This document shows, piece by piece, positions 1 through 5,425 of a stretch of 5,477 nucleotides of DNA. The notes under the pieces are model-generated. The model did not search any database. It worked only from the letters and a program-made list of their open reading frames with translations, and was not told where the DNA came from. The position numbers were made by a program, and so were the translations under genes. Position 1 is the stretch's first letter, and every line of letters starts with the position of its first letter. The stretch comes from an uncultured Clostridia bacterium (GTDB lineage Bacteria; Bacillota; Clostridia; Christensenellales; CAG-138), in contig CALGGM010000017.1 in the NCBI GenBank assembly GCA_937915925.1, positions 1 to 5,477 of the forward strand, given 5' to 3'.

Positions 1-2
1 TT

Positions 3-53
3 CATTTGAATCATCTCGCCGCAAATGGTCTGACCCCTTTTGCGACAGCCTGA
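3..53 (+). CDS. Possible 3' end of a rightward gene, cut by the window edge
   Basis: This frame is open from the window start to a TGA at 51-53, and would encode a tail ending ...NHLAANGLTPFATA. The argument for it is position: the stop codon touches the left arm of a 9-bp hairpin that looks like an intrinsic terminator, a typical gene-end arrangement. Against it, only 16 codons are visible and another frame (from base 2 to the TAA at 104-106) is also open. That second frame would run through the hairpin and into the end of the convergent DUF378 gene, so I prefer this one. The product cannot be identified from so little. Confidence 0.25.
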   Translation, partial: HLNHLAANGLTPFATA

Positions 54-74
54 AAGAAGCCAACAGGCTTCTTT
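53..74. terminator. Bidirectional intrinsic terminator-like hairpin
   Basis: AAAGAAGCC at 53-61 pairs perfectly with GGCTTCTTT at 66-74 around the loop AACA. The A-rich base of one arm and T-rich base of the other make it work in either direction, as usual between convergent genes. It lies 12 bases beyond the stop of the leftward DUF378 gene and directly after a possible rightward stop codon. The T-run is short and lies mostly inside the stem, so efficiency is uncertain. Confidence 0.55.
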
Positions 75-86
75 GTCAGTTTGCGC

Positions 87-302
87 TTATGCATCGTCGT
101 GCATAAACGAGGTCCTTCGGACGTTGCTTTGGAACAGCATGACGATTCCCCATATGCCGCCGAGACCGACCAGTATATAGAGAATGACGGACATGACGGA
201 TCCCGCTCCGAAGATCCATGTTACAAGGTTGAAATTGAACAGACCGACGAGCAGCCAGTTCAACGCACCTACGATCATCAGGATCAAGGCAACGATATTC
301 AT
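87..302 (-). CDS. DUF378 family small membrane protein
   Basis: A 71-residue protein with two hydrophobic helices, roughly residues 3-23 and 35-57, joined by a short polar turn, with a charged tail (NVRRTSFMHDDA). The N-terminal pattern, with GALNWLLVGLF followed by FNLV, is the hallmark of the DUF378 family, small inner-membrane proteins of about 60-80 residues widespread in Bacillota and other bacteria. Their function is unknown. The ATG at 302 is well placed: AAAGGAGTG precedes it, with 7 bases between AGGAG and the start. It starts 21 bases after the 99-residue gene ends on the same strand, so it is probably the last gene of the leftward operon, followed by the terminator hairpin at 53-74. 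The last codons and stop form a 7-bp hairpin (TTATGCA at 87-93 with TGCATAA at 100-106). Family assignment is confident; no role can be given. Confidence 0.85.
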   Translation of the reverse strand: MNIVALILMIVGALNWLLVGLFNFNLVTWIFGAGSVMSVILYILVGLGGIWGIVMLFQSNVRRTSFMHDDA

Positions 303-323
303 GAAATCACTCCTTTCGCACCG

Positions 324-623
324 TTAGTATGGACGCGGATCGAAGATTTCATGCTCCTTTTTTTCTGGAAATATTTCGATTTCAAACCGATCGAATGCGA
401 TCGGCTCCATGAAGTCCGATGCTTTAAAGATTGTGTGCGAAAACTGATCGAGCTCGCGAACGTGTTTCTCGAGAAGGATGGGGCGCGCAAGGTCGAGCGC
501 CTGGCAGAGCTCGTGCAGAACGGGCGTCCAACCCTCTAAATCAGAGGGTCGTGCGAGAGAAAACTCCCGCACGACTTCTGATTGTATTTTATGATGATTT
601 GTTGTTTTTGCCCAGATCCGCAT
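324..623 (-). CDS. Conserved hypothetical protein, 99 residues
   Basis: A soluble-looking acidic protein with no signal peptide, membrane segment or cysteines. The body runs from about residue 12 (KIQSEVVREFSLA) through a helical stretch (VLHELCQALDLARPILLEKH, residues 35-54) to a C-terminal part with FSHTIFKASDFMEPIAFDRF and EIEIFPEKK. This resembles, from memory, a group of short uncharacterised Bacillota proteins with the order VVxE, helical xELDLxxPxxLxKH, FxxTxFxxxDFxEPxxFDRFEIE; I know of no named domain or function. It does contain one cysteine in the helix (LCQAL), not a metal motif. The ATG at 623 lies 2 bases after the TAA of the large upstream gene, so translation is probably coupled; the ribosome site is weak (AAGAAAG). 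The first 25 codons contain two strong hairpins, which makes a downstream start conceivable, but no better ATG exists. The family resemblance appears to begin near residue 6, supporting this start. Confidence 0.72.
   Translation of the reverse strand: MRIWAKTTNHHKIQSEVVREFSLARPSDLEGWTPVLHELCQALDLARPILLEKHVRELDQFSHTIFKASDFMEPIAFDRFEIEIFPEKKEHEIFDPRPY
532..575. other. Two back-to-back hairpins inside the 5' coding region of the 99-residue gene
   Basis: Bases 548-559 pair with 564-575 around a 4-base loop. On the leftward mRNA this is a 12-bp stem with one G-U pair and a UUUU loop; on the rightward strand the same position is an A-C mismatch. Bases 532-537 (CCCTCT) pair with 543-548 (AGAGGG) around AAATC. 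The two share base 548. Read rightward they are followed by T-rich DNA (576-609); read leftward they have A-rich DNA before them but no T-run after. Confidence 0.5.
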
Positions 624-625
624 GA

Positions 626-2602
626 TTACGCTTTCTTTGCAAACCAGCCGAGGAATTCGCAGCAGCCGGTGTCTTCATACGTTCCTGCGAAGTTGCAGTA
701 TACGTTATACTTGGAACCGACGTTGTCCGCGGGGGACCACTTCTCGCTCAGGTTATGTACGTACACGACCTCGTTGGTCTTGTTGAGCGTCATCTTGACG
801 ACCGTGTCGCCGTCGACGGTGAGGACCTCAACGACCGTTGCCGTGATGCGGAAGCCGTAAGCGTTGGACGCGTACTGTGAGGTGTTGGCAAGCAGCTCCT
901 GGATCGTGATCGCCTTCGGGATCTCGTGGTAGCTCTTCGTCTTGTTGTAATACTTCAGGAAGGTTTCCTTATCCGCAAAGCCGCGCGTGACCGTGAACTT
1001 GGTGCTACCGCTCTCCGCGCCTTCCTTTTCGGCATTCAGCGTGATCGTGGACATGCCGTAGAAGGAGGTGTCCATCGTGACCTGGAAGGAGAAGTTGCCT
1101 TCGCCGTCAACGTTGACGCTGCCGCAAAGCACGTTGGTGGTGTTGTCGCTCGTTGCCGTCAGGGTCGCGCCGGGAAGCGTGGTGCCGGTTACGGTCAGCT
1201 TGCCGTTCTTATCCGCCTGCAGCGAAGCGCCGTCGGACTTGACCTCAAGCTTCATGGGCTCGGGAACGAACTTGTACGCATGGACGGTGATCTCCTTGGT
1301 GTCGCCGACCGCGTTGTTCTTCGTCGCAACGATCGTGATGGTTTCTTCGGTGTCCTCGGTCACGCCGTCGGCAAACTTGAAGTCGTACATGAAGTACCCG
1401 CCGTCGTAGATGACCGTTTCAACGCCGTTGATCGTGACGGATGCGCCGTCAAAGTTATCGATGTTGCCGTTGACGGAGATCACGTTGGATTCAGGCGCCA
1501 TGATCATGCCGTCTTCGCCCGCGATCGGGTTGGTCACAGTGATGTTCAGCTTCGGGAACGTCCGCGTGAAGGCGGGGCAATCGACCTTGTAGGAGCTGCC
1601 GTCGGGATTGGTGATCGTGATGTCCGGACGGAACTCGACCGTGGTCTGATCGAGAGGCTGATTCGGATAGAAGACCTCAACGGGGATCTTGACCTTACGG
1701 GTGATGTCCTTATCCTCCGCGTTGGTGTAGGAATAATCGTCCTGATTCGGGAAGTCGATCGTAACGGTGGACTTGCCGGGGATGACGACGGTGATCGCAA
1801 CGACGTCGTTGTTGTTCTCAACAAGCTCCTGCAGCTGCGCGTTGCGCGTGTCGAGAGAAGCGGGCGCTTCCGTCGGCTGCGTTTCGGTCGTGCCGGGCTG
1901 TTCTTCGGGGAGATCGACAGGCTCGGTCTGCTCGGTGTTCTGCGACGCCGGAGTAAGCTTATCCTTGCCGGTCAGCTTCGTGATCAGGATATAACCGCCG
2001 ACGACCAGAATGCCGACGATCACGACGATGATGGCGATGAGCAGAACGGTGAAGAGTGTATTGTTCTTCTTTTTCTGCTGCTTGCGCTTCGGGGGCGTGG
2101 GCTCGTACTCAAAGGAATCCTCGTCGTCTTCGAGCGCTTCCTCATCATTATAAATGGAATCCTCGTCCTCGTCGAGCGAAAGCGTCTTTTCCGTTTCTTC
2201 CGGTTCCTCGCGGACGATGTCGACCTTGCGGCGCGCCTGCGTGGGCGTCCAGATCGGGACGGGCGTTTCTTCTTCCGCTTCGGGCGCTTCCGGTTCCGCA
2301 ACGGTTTCTTCAACGGGCTCCTCGACGGGCTCCTCAACAACGCGCTGCACCTTCTCCGCCGCATGCTTTACGACGGGAGCGGTCTGTTCTTCAACCTCTT
2401 CGGCTGCTTCACGGACGGTCTCTTTTACCGGCTCGGACTGCTCCGGGATCCAGGAAGGACGCGTAAACCGCTTGGTCGGCTGCGGCTCTTCTTCGGCTGC
2501 AACGGGAGCCTGCACTTCGGGGTCAACCTTGAGGTTGGCGGCGCAGACCTTGCAGTACGTTGCATGATCCGGATTGTATGCTCCGCACTCCTTACAAATC
2601 AT
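626..2602 (-). CDS. Membrane-anchored zinc-ribbon protein with extracytoplasmic Ig-like domains
   Basis: A 658-residue protein of unknown function with a clear domain order. Residues 3-20 form a zinc ribbon with two CxxC knuckles (C3, C6, C17, C20). Residues 25-170 are a low-complexity, Glu/Pro-rich linker with VEEP repeats and a very acidic end. A basic KRKQQKKK patch (172-179) precedes one transmembrane helix (about 183-208). This predicts a cytoplasmic N-terminus and an external C-terminus. Outside come a Thr/Glu/Pro linker (215-250), a beta-rich region (265-358), two Ig-like modules (about 370-442, reminiscent of the glucodextranase B-type fold, and 447-540), and a C-terminal domain (about 560-655) that looks like an OB-type beta barrel and has adjacent cysteines C647-C648. 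There is no sortase motif. The ATG at 2602 has a textbook TAGGAGGT site 7 bases upstream and a promoter behind it. It leads a probable three-gene operon. A structural or sensing role at the envelope is inference only. Gene reality is near certain. Confidence 0.9.
   Translation of the reverse strand: MICKECGAYNPDHATYCKVCAANLKVDPEVQAPVAAEEEPQPTKRFTRPSWIPEQSEPVKETVREAAEEVEEQTAPVVKHAAEKVQRVVEEPVEEPVEETVAEPEAPEAEEETPVPIWTPTQARRKVDIVREEPEETEKTLSLDEDEDSIYNDEEALEDDEDSFEYEPTPPKRKQQKKKNNTLFTVLLIAIIVVIVGILVVGGYILITKLTGKDKLTPASQNTEQTEPVDLPEEQPGTTETQPTEAPASLDTRNAQLQELVENNNDVVAITVVIPGKSTVTIDFPNQDDYSYTNAEDKDITRKVKIPVEVFYPNQPLDQTTVEFRPDITITNPDGSSYKVDCPAFTRTFPKLNITVTNPIAGEDGMIMAPESNVISVNGNIDNFDGASVTINGVETVIYDGGYFMYDFKFADGVTEDTEETITIVATKNNAVGDTKEITVHAYKFVPEPMKLEVKSDGASLQADKNGKLTVTGTTLPGATLTATSDNTTNVLCGSVNVDGEGNFSFQVTMDTSFYGMSTITLNAEKEGAESGSTKFTVTRGFADKETFLKYYNKTKSYHEIPKAITIQELLANTSQYASNAYGFRITATVVEVLTVDGDTVVKMTLNKTNEVVYVHNLSEKWSPADNVGSKYNVYCNFAGTYEDTGCCEFLGWFAKKA
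2313..2336 (-). repeat. Two 12-bp tandem units coding the VEEP repeat
   Basis: On the plus strand ACGGGCTCCTCG (2313-2324) is followed at once by ACGGGCTCCTCA (2325-2336), with one base different. They encode consecutive E-E-P-V units in the cytoplasmic Glu/Pro linker of the 658-residue protein, in phase with its codons. The near-identity suggests recent slippage duplication, which would change linker length without shifting the frame. Confidence 0.6.
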
Positions 2603-2608
2603 ATATAT

Positions 2609-2616
2609 ACCTCCTA
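2609..2616 (-). promoter_or_regulatory. Strong ribosome binding site of the 658-residue gene
   Basis: Reading leftward the sequence is TAGGAGGT, a near-complete anti-16S match, with 7 bases between GGAGG and the ATG at 2602. It fixes the start so that the zinc ribbon begins at residue 3, and it supports leftward transcription over the long open frame on the opposite strand. Confidence 0.85.
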
Positions 2617-2640
2617 ATACAGTCTTGTTTATTTGTAACC

Positions 2641-2649
2641 ATTATAACA
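2641..2649 (-). promoter_or_regulatory. Leftward promoter, extended -10 (TGTTATAAT)
   Basis: Read leftward, TATAAT lies at 2646-2641 and is preceded by TG at 2649-2648, giving a perfect extended -10. No good -35 is found 16-19 bases upstream, which extended -10 promoters tolerate. Transcription would start near 2634, about 32 bases before the ATG of the 658-residue gene. Confidence 0.65.
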
Positions 2650-2717
2650 TAAAATTTCACAGAGAAGTGACTAATATGTAAACAATTTTCGATTTCTGAG
2701 ATTTTTTTCGGCACTTG

Positions 2718-2726
2718 TGGTATAAA
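2718..2726 (+). promoter_or_regulatory. Rightward promoter, extended -10 (TGGTATAAA)
   Basis: TATAAA at 2721-2726 follows TG at 2718-2719, an extended -10 with one base off consensus. No convincing -35 is visible about 17 bases upstream. The start would be near 2733, leaving a leader of about 56 bases before the cysteine desulfurase ATG. It diverges from the leftward promoter with roughly 70 bases between the -10 boxes. Confidence 0.55.
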
Positions 2727-2777
2727 TGTTTCGAAACGGAGCCTTTCGGAATACTATGGTAACAGATTACGAAAGAG

Positions 2778-2783
2778 AAGGAA
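2778..2783 (+). promoter_or_regulatory. Ribosome binding site that sets the cysteine desulfurase start
   Basis: An AAGGAA-type site sits 5-6 bases before the ATG at 2789. The in-frame upstream ATGs at 2726 and 2756 lack such a site, and the first one overlaps the -10 box, so neither is likely to be used. Confidence 0.75.
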
Positions 2784-2788
2784 AGCAC

Positions 2789-3934
2789 ATGATATACTTT
2801 GATAACAGCGCTACGACAAGGACGCTTCCGGAAGCAGCGGAACGCGCCGCCGCAGCGATGACACAGGACTATTTCAATCCGGCTGCCACCTACGGCGCGG
2901 CGTTTACGGTCGAAAAAAAGGTCAATGAAGCGCGTGCGTTTGCGGCTTCGCTGATCGGGGCAAACCCGAACGAGCTGATCTACACCTCCGGCGGGACCGA
3001 ATCGAACAACGCGGCAGTCTTCGGAACGCTTCGCAGCGTCCACGGAAAAAAGCGCATCGTTACGACCGCGATTGAGCATCCGTCCGTCTTCGAAACGGTC
3101 GCTGCCGCGGCAAAGCTGTTCGACGCCGAGATCGTTTACGCGCCGCTGTGCCCGGACGGCACGGTGAACATCGACCGACTTTCCGACGTACTGACGCCGG
3201 ACACGTCCATGGTCAGCATCATGCATGTGAACAACGAGCTCGGCAGCGTAAACGATCTTGACCGGATCGCAATGAAGGTCCGTGCGCTGTCGCCCGGCGC
3301 TGTCCTTCACTCCGACGGCGTGCAGGCATTCATGAAGGTTGACACGCGAAAGCTGCCGGTCGATCTTTACTCGGTTTCGGCGCATAAGCTGCACGCGCCG
3401 AAAGGCGTCGGCTTTCTGTATGTCCGAAACGGCGTCAAGTTCGCAGGCGGTCAGATCGGCGGCGGACAGGAACGCAATCTGAGAAGCGGAACGACAAATG
3501 TTCCCGGTATCGTCGGATTCGATACGGCGCTGCGTGCGTATCACGCAAACGAATCCGCATGGCATTTGCAGATGTTTCGCGTAAAGCAGCGCTTGTATGC
3601 GAACCTCAGCGCGCTGCCGGACGTTCTTCTGAACGGTCCCGCGATCGAACAGGGCGCGCCGCATATCCTGAACCTGTCGTTTATGGGCGTTCGCGGCGAG
3701 GTGCTGATGCATGCGCTCGAAAAGTACGGCGTCATCGTTTCGACCGGGTCGGCGTGCTCGGCAAAGAAGATGGGGAAGAACCGCATCCTGAACGCGATCG
3801 GCGTTACCGGCGCCAGACAGGAGAGCGCGATCCGGTTCAGCTTCAGCCCGTTCAATACAGAGGAGGAAGCCGACGTTGCGGCGGGCGTGATTGAAGAACA
3901 GCTTCGCGTGCTGCGCAGATACAGAAGGAGATAA
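2789..3934 (+). CDS. iscS: Cysteine desulfurase, IscS/NifS family (ThiI-partner type)
   Basis: A pyridoxal-phosphate enzyme of 381 residues that converts L-cysteine to L-alanine and holds the sulfur as a persulfide on an active-site cysteine for transfer to acceptors. The start MIYFDNSATT is the family N-terminus. Visible motifs are SGGTESNN (67-74), the cofactor-stacking histidine in EHPS (H97), HVNNE (146-150), HSDGVQ with D176 and Q179, the Schiff-base lysine in SAHKLH (K200), RSGTTNVPG (232-240) and the catalytic cysteine in STGSACSAK (C323). All key residues are present and the length is normal. It opens the rightward operon, and the thiI start follows its stop by 2 bases with the thiI ribosome site inside its last codons, so the two are tightly coupled. 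By analogy with the Bacillus subtilis NifZ-ThiI pair, it probably serves mainly tRNA thiolation. No iscU or iscR is next to it, so a general Fe-S role is less likely but not excluded. The symbol is given at family level. Confidence 0.95.
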   Translation: MIYFDNSATTRTLPEAAERAAAAMTQDYFNPAATYGAAFTVEKKVNEARAFAASLIGANPNELIYTSGGTESNNAAVFGTLRSVHGKKRIVTTAIEHPSVFETVAAAAKLFDAEIVYAPLCPDGTVNIDRLSDVLTPDTSMVSIMHVNNELGSVNDLDRIAMKVRALSPGAVLHSDGVQAFMKVDTRKLPVDLYSVSAHKLHAPKGVGFLYVRNGVKFAGGQIGGGQERNLRSGTTNVPGIVGFDTALRAYHANESAWHLQMFRVKQRLYANLSALPDVLLNGPAIEQGAPHILNLSFMGVRGEVLMHALEKYGVIVSTGSACSAKKMGKNRILNAIGVTGARQESAIRFSFSPFNTEEEADVAAGVIEEQLRVLRRYRRR

Positions 3935-3936
3935 CA

Positions 3937-5106
3937 ATGGAAAAGGTTTTATTGGTTCGTTACGCGGAAATTCATCTGAAGGGACTCAACCGTCCCTTCT
4001 TTGAGCGGCTTTTGGTCGATCGCATCAAGCAGGCGCTGGAACCGATCCGCACTAATGTCGAGCGTGAGCAGGGACGCGTATTCGTGTACGGCGTGCCGGA
4101 GGATGAGATCGAGACGTGCGTGGATCGGCTCTGCCGCGTGTTCGGCATCCATTCCGTGAGCGTCGCCGTTTGCGTCGAAAAGGACTGGAACGCGATCAGG
4201 GACGCGGCGATCGCGGAGACGAAGCCGTTTGCGGAGAACGCGGACGGGCTGACGTTCAAGTGCTTTGCGCGCCGTGCGGACAAGCGGTTCCCGATGACGT
4301 CGGAGCAGCTTTGCAGGGAGCTCGGTCACGAGCTTTTGGAAGCGTACCCGAACCTTACGGTCGACGTGCATCATCCGAAGCTTCCGGTCACGGTCGAGAT
4401 CCGGCAGACCAACGCGTTCGTCTATACGAGTGAGATTCTCGGCGCGGGCGGTATGCCGGTCGGCTCAAACGGCAAGGCGATGCTTCTGATCTCGGGCGGG
4501 ATCGACAGCCCGGTCGCGGGGTACATGATCGCAAAGCGCGGCGTTATGCTCGACGCAGTGCATTTCTACAGCTATCCGTATACGAGCGAACGCGCAAGGG
4601 ATAAGGTCATCGAACTGACCAAGCTTGTTTCCCGCTATGCGGGAAGGATCAACCTGTATCTGGTTCCGTTTACCGAGATCCAGATGACGATCTACGACAA
4701 ATGCCCGTCTACGGAAACGACCGTTCTGATGCGCCGCCTGATGATGAAGATCGCGGAGCGCATTGCAAAGGATACCGGATCGCTGGCGCTGATCACCGGC
4801 GAATCGATCGGTCAGGTCGCAAGCCAGACCATCGAGTCGCTTTGCGTCACCGACGACGCCGTGAGCATGCCTGTGTTCCGTCCTTTGATCGGATTTGACA
4901 AGGAGGAGATCATCGACAAGGCGCAGAAGATCGGCACGTTCGAAACGTCGATCCTGCCGTATGAGGACTGCTGCACCGTGTTCGTTCCGAAGCATCCGGT
5001 CACGAAGCCGAAGGTGGACAAGCTCAGAGAGAGCGAAGCGCTCGTGGATTTCGAGCCGATGATCGAGAAGGCGATTTCCGAAACGGAATGCATGGTCATC
5101 CGCTGA
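3937..5106 (+). CDS. thiI: tRNA 4-thiouridine synthase ThiI (sulfurtransferase)
   Basis: A cytoplasmic enzyme that adenylates U8 of tRNA with ATP and replaces its oxygen with sulfur to form 4-thiouridine. The 389 residues show the start MEKVLLVRYAEIHLKG typical of ThiI, an N-terminal ferredoxin-like domain (about 1-60), a THUMP tRNA-binding domain (about 60-165) and a PP-loop ATPase with SGGIDS at 186-191, followed by the family stretches FYSYPYTSERA (210-220), LITGESIGQVASQT (285-298) and RPLIGFDKEEI (315-325). It ends without the C-terminal rhodanese domain found in the roughly 480-residue Escherichia coli enzyme, the usual Gram-positive form. How this form takes the persulfide is less clear; C345-C346 in PYEDCC are visible candidates, by inference only. 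The ATG at 3937 has AAGGAG 6 bases upstream, inside the end of the cysteine desulfurase gene. A role in thiamin synthesis is unlikely without the rhodanese domain. Confidence 0.95.
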   Translation: MEKVLLVRYAEIHLKGLNRPFFERLLVDRIKQALEPIRTNVEREQGRVFVYGVPEDEIETCVDRLCRVFGIHSVSVAVCVEKDWNAIRDAAIAETKPFAENADGLTFKCFARRADKRFPMTSEQLCRELGHELLEAYPNLTVDVHHPKLPVTVEIRQTNAFVYTSEILGAGGMPVGSNGKAMLLISGGIDSPVAGYMIAKRGVMLDAVHFYSYPYTSERARDKVIELTKLVSRYAGRINLYLVPFTEIQMTIYDKCPSTETTVLMRRLMMKIAERIAKDTGSLALITGESIGQVASQTIESLCVTDDAVSMPVFRPLIGFDKEEIIDKAQKIGTFETSILPYEDCCTVFVPKHPVTKPKVDKLRESEALVDFEPMIEKAISETECMVIR

Positions 5107-5137
5107 GCATACTATTTAGAGAAAGGAAGCAGATACA

Positions 5138-5362
5138 ATGAAAACGATATTTCGTATCATCGGCTTTGCCGTTGTTTTGGTCGTTCTTTTGGGAGCGGCG
5201 CTGTATTATCTGAATGAAAAGGAGATCCTGAAGGGACCGATCTCGGAATGGATCACCAATGTCAAAAACGATTTTATCAGCATCTTCGACCACACGAAGG
5301 ATATGGTCGACCATATGGAGCAGACGGATGCGCCCGTAATGGATTCGATCAATCTTCCGTAA
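5138..5362 (+). CDS. Small single-pass membrane protein, unknown function
   Basis: A 74-residue protein that I do not recognise. Residues 1-6 are basic (MKTIFR), residues 7-24 form one hydrophobic helix (IGFAVVLVVLLGAALYYL), and the remaining 50 residues are polar and probably outside. The tail has a KGPISEW stretch and an acidic, His/Met-containing segment (DHTKDMVDHMEQTDAPVMD, 51-69). There is no lipobox cysteine, so it is not a lipoprotein; an uncleaved anchor is more likely than a cleaved signal, as no clear cleavage site is seen. The ATG at 5138 follows AAAGGAAG at a usable distance. It begins 31 bases after thiI with no promoter or terminator seen between, so it is probably the third gene of the operon, although a link to tRNA thiolation is not evident. 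The start, ribosome site and composition support a real gene. Confidence 0.7.
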   Translation: MKTIFRIIGFAVVLVVLLGAALYYLNEKEILKGPISEWITNVKNDFISIFDHTKDMVDHMEQTDAPVMDSINLP

Positions 5363-5378
5363 ACCGTGATTTTCATAC

Positions 5379-5407
5379 TTGACAAAACCGGAATCGAATG
5401 CTAAGAT
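5379..5407 (+). promoter_or_regulatory. Promoter of the tRNA-Pro gene
   Basis: A perfect -35 TTGACA at 5379-5384, a 17-base spacer and TAAGAT at 5402-5407 form a near-consensus sigma-A promoter. Initiation is expected near 5414, about 12 bases before the tRNA. This strength is typical of stable RNA genes. It shows that the tRNA need not depend on readthrough from the thiI operon, whose end has no visible terminator. Confidence 0.85.
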
Positions 5408-5421
5408 AACATTCGGTTCCG
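5389..5421. repeat. Imperfect inverted repeat centred on the tRNA promoter -10
   Basis: CGGAATCGAATG (5389-5400) is the reverse complement of CATTCGGTTCCG (5410-5421) at 11 of 12 positions. The 9-base centre (5401-5409) contains the -10 box TAAGAT. There is no T-run after it, so it does not look like a terminator for the upstream gene. It could be a protein-binding operator, a cruciform-prone site, or chance. Confidence 0.5.
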
Positions 5422-5425
5422 ATAT

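Noticed and set aside
1..14. Start of a leftward gene at the ATG at 14 (MIQM...)
   Set aside because: Only four codons are visible, there is no good ribosome site, and it would lie beyond the terminator of the leftward operon.
21..43. Imperfect palindrome GCAAATGG...CCCTTTTGC with GGTCTGACC at its centre, considered as a REP or mobile element end
   Set aside because: It is short, has mismatches, has no second copy in the window and no transposase nearby. It may simply be coding sequence of the partial gene.
87..106. Hairpin TTATGCA/TGCATAA as the terminator of the DUF378 gene
   Set aside because: It overlaps the last codons and stop, is AT-rich and lacks a T-run. The hairpin at 53-74 just downstream is a better terminator.
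926..2617. A 563-codon open frame on the plus strand across the large surface-protein gene
   Set aside because: Its product is rich in R, D, V and L without recognisable domains, and it lacks a ribosome site. The opposite strand has a perfect ribosome site, promoter, zinc ribbon and membrane helix. The open frame is a by-product of GC-rich third positions.
2726..2788. Longer start for the cysteine desulfurase at ATG 2726 or 2756
   Set aside because: The family begins at MIYFDNSATT, the ribosome site lies just before 2789, and ATG 2726 overlaps the predicted -10 box so it could not be in the transcript.
2657..3937. A 426-codon open frame on the minus strand opposite the cysteine desulfurase
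   Set aside because: The plus strand encodes every catalytic motif of a cysteine desulfurase. The reverse frame has no family features and runs through the divergent promoter region.
4629..4645. Perfect 7-bp hairpin TTCCCGC-TAT-GCGGGAA
   Set aside because: It lies in the middle of thiI, encodes ordinary conserved sequence (VSRYAGR) and has no T-run, so it is probably fortuitous.
5363..5378. Terminator between the 74-residue gene and the tRNA promoter
   Set aside because: Only 16 bases separate the stop codon from the -35 box and no hairpin with a T-run is present.
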